From: Rhizaria sp. SCN 62-66
Taxonomy: Eukaryota > Rhizaria, unplaced
Length of the DNA: 64,000 nucleotides
Reading direction: 5' to 3'
Assembly: GCA_001724265.1 (NCBI GenBank)
Contig: MEDY01000275.1
Location: forward strand, 1 to 64,000
Shown here piece by piece: positions 63,922-64,000 of this stretch; position 1 is the stretch's first letter, and each line of letters starts with the position of its first letter. Both the position numbers and the translations under genes were made by a program. The notes below the pieces were generated by a model that was not told the origin of the DNA, searched no databases, and was given only the letters and a program-made list of their open reading frames with translations.

Positions 63922-64000
63922 GGGAAGATCCGAGGCTGGAGAGAAAAGCGGGGAACGAAAGGGCGGGGAAACGGCGGCATACAAACGGAAGGTGAGGGGA

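Overview
This window is nuclear DNA from a unicellular eukaryote that I cannot name. Coding sequence is GC-rich and Ala-rich, and the spacers are AT-rich. Genes are monocistronic and lie on both strands. Introns are few, mostly 130-560 nt, and often sit after a very short first exon. The tRNA-Tyr gene has an intron next to the anticodon. There are no operons, Shine-Dalgarno sites, CRISPR arrays or insertion sequences.

Layout, left to right:
- 0-5.5 kb: the 3' end of an unidentified gene, a CDP-alcohol phosphotransferase (-), a KLHDC4-type kelch protein (-) and a tRNA-Tyr gene.
- 5.5-15 kb: a spacer with a degenerate long inverted repeat, importin beta (+) and the SSU-processome protein UTP25 (-).
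- 15-27 kb: an Ala/Gln low-complexity protein (+), glycine decarboxylase P-protein (-), a COA5/PET191 cytochrome-oxidase assembly factor (+) and a secreted purple acid phosphatase (+).
- 27-42 kb: a large DUF300/TMEM184-like membrane protein (-), dihydropyrimidine dehydrogenase (+), a three-exon ankyrin protein (-) and a dephospho-CoA kinase broken in frame at a (CAG)30 tract (+).
- 42-57 kb: a giant UPF1-like SF1 helicase (+) and a B-box zinc-finger protein (+). Both have less extreme base composition than their neighbours.
- 57-64 kb: 3.8 kb in which I find no gene, then another Ala/Gln-rich protein (-).

Most genes are unrelated housekeeping functions: phospholipid synthesis, nuclear import, ribosome biogenesis, mitochondrial glycine cleavage and respiratory-chain assembly, pyrimidine catabolism, and CoA synthesis. 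I see no pathway cluster. Reading across splice sites restored N-termini that start-codon ORFs miss in CEPT, importin beta, the 15-kb gene, DPYD, the ankyrin gene and the kinase. Seven of the 11 donors I placed read GTACGT.

The most unusual signal is UAG. None of 16 genes ends in TAG (9 TAA, 7 TGA). Yet five TAG codons lie in frame inside the two genes at 42.4-56.8 kb, with convincing coding sequence on both sides. Either UAG is a sense codon here, or these are acceptor-type TAGs of introns that happen to preserve the genomic frame.
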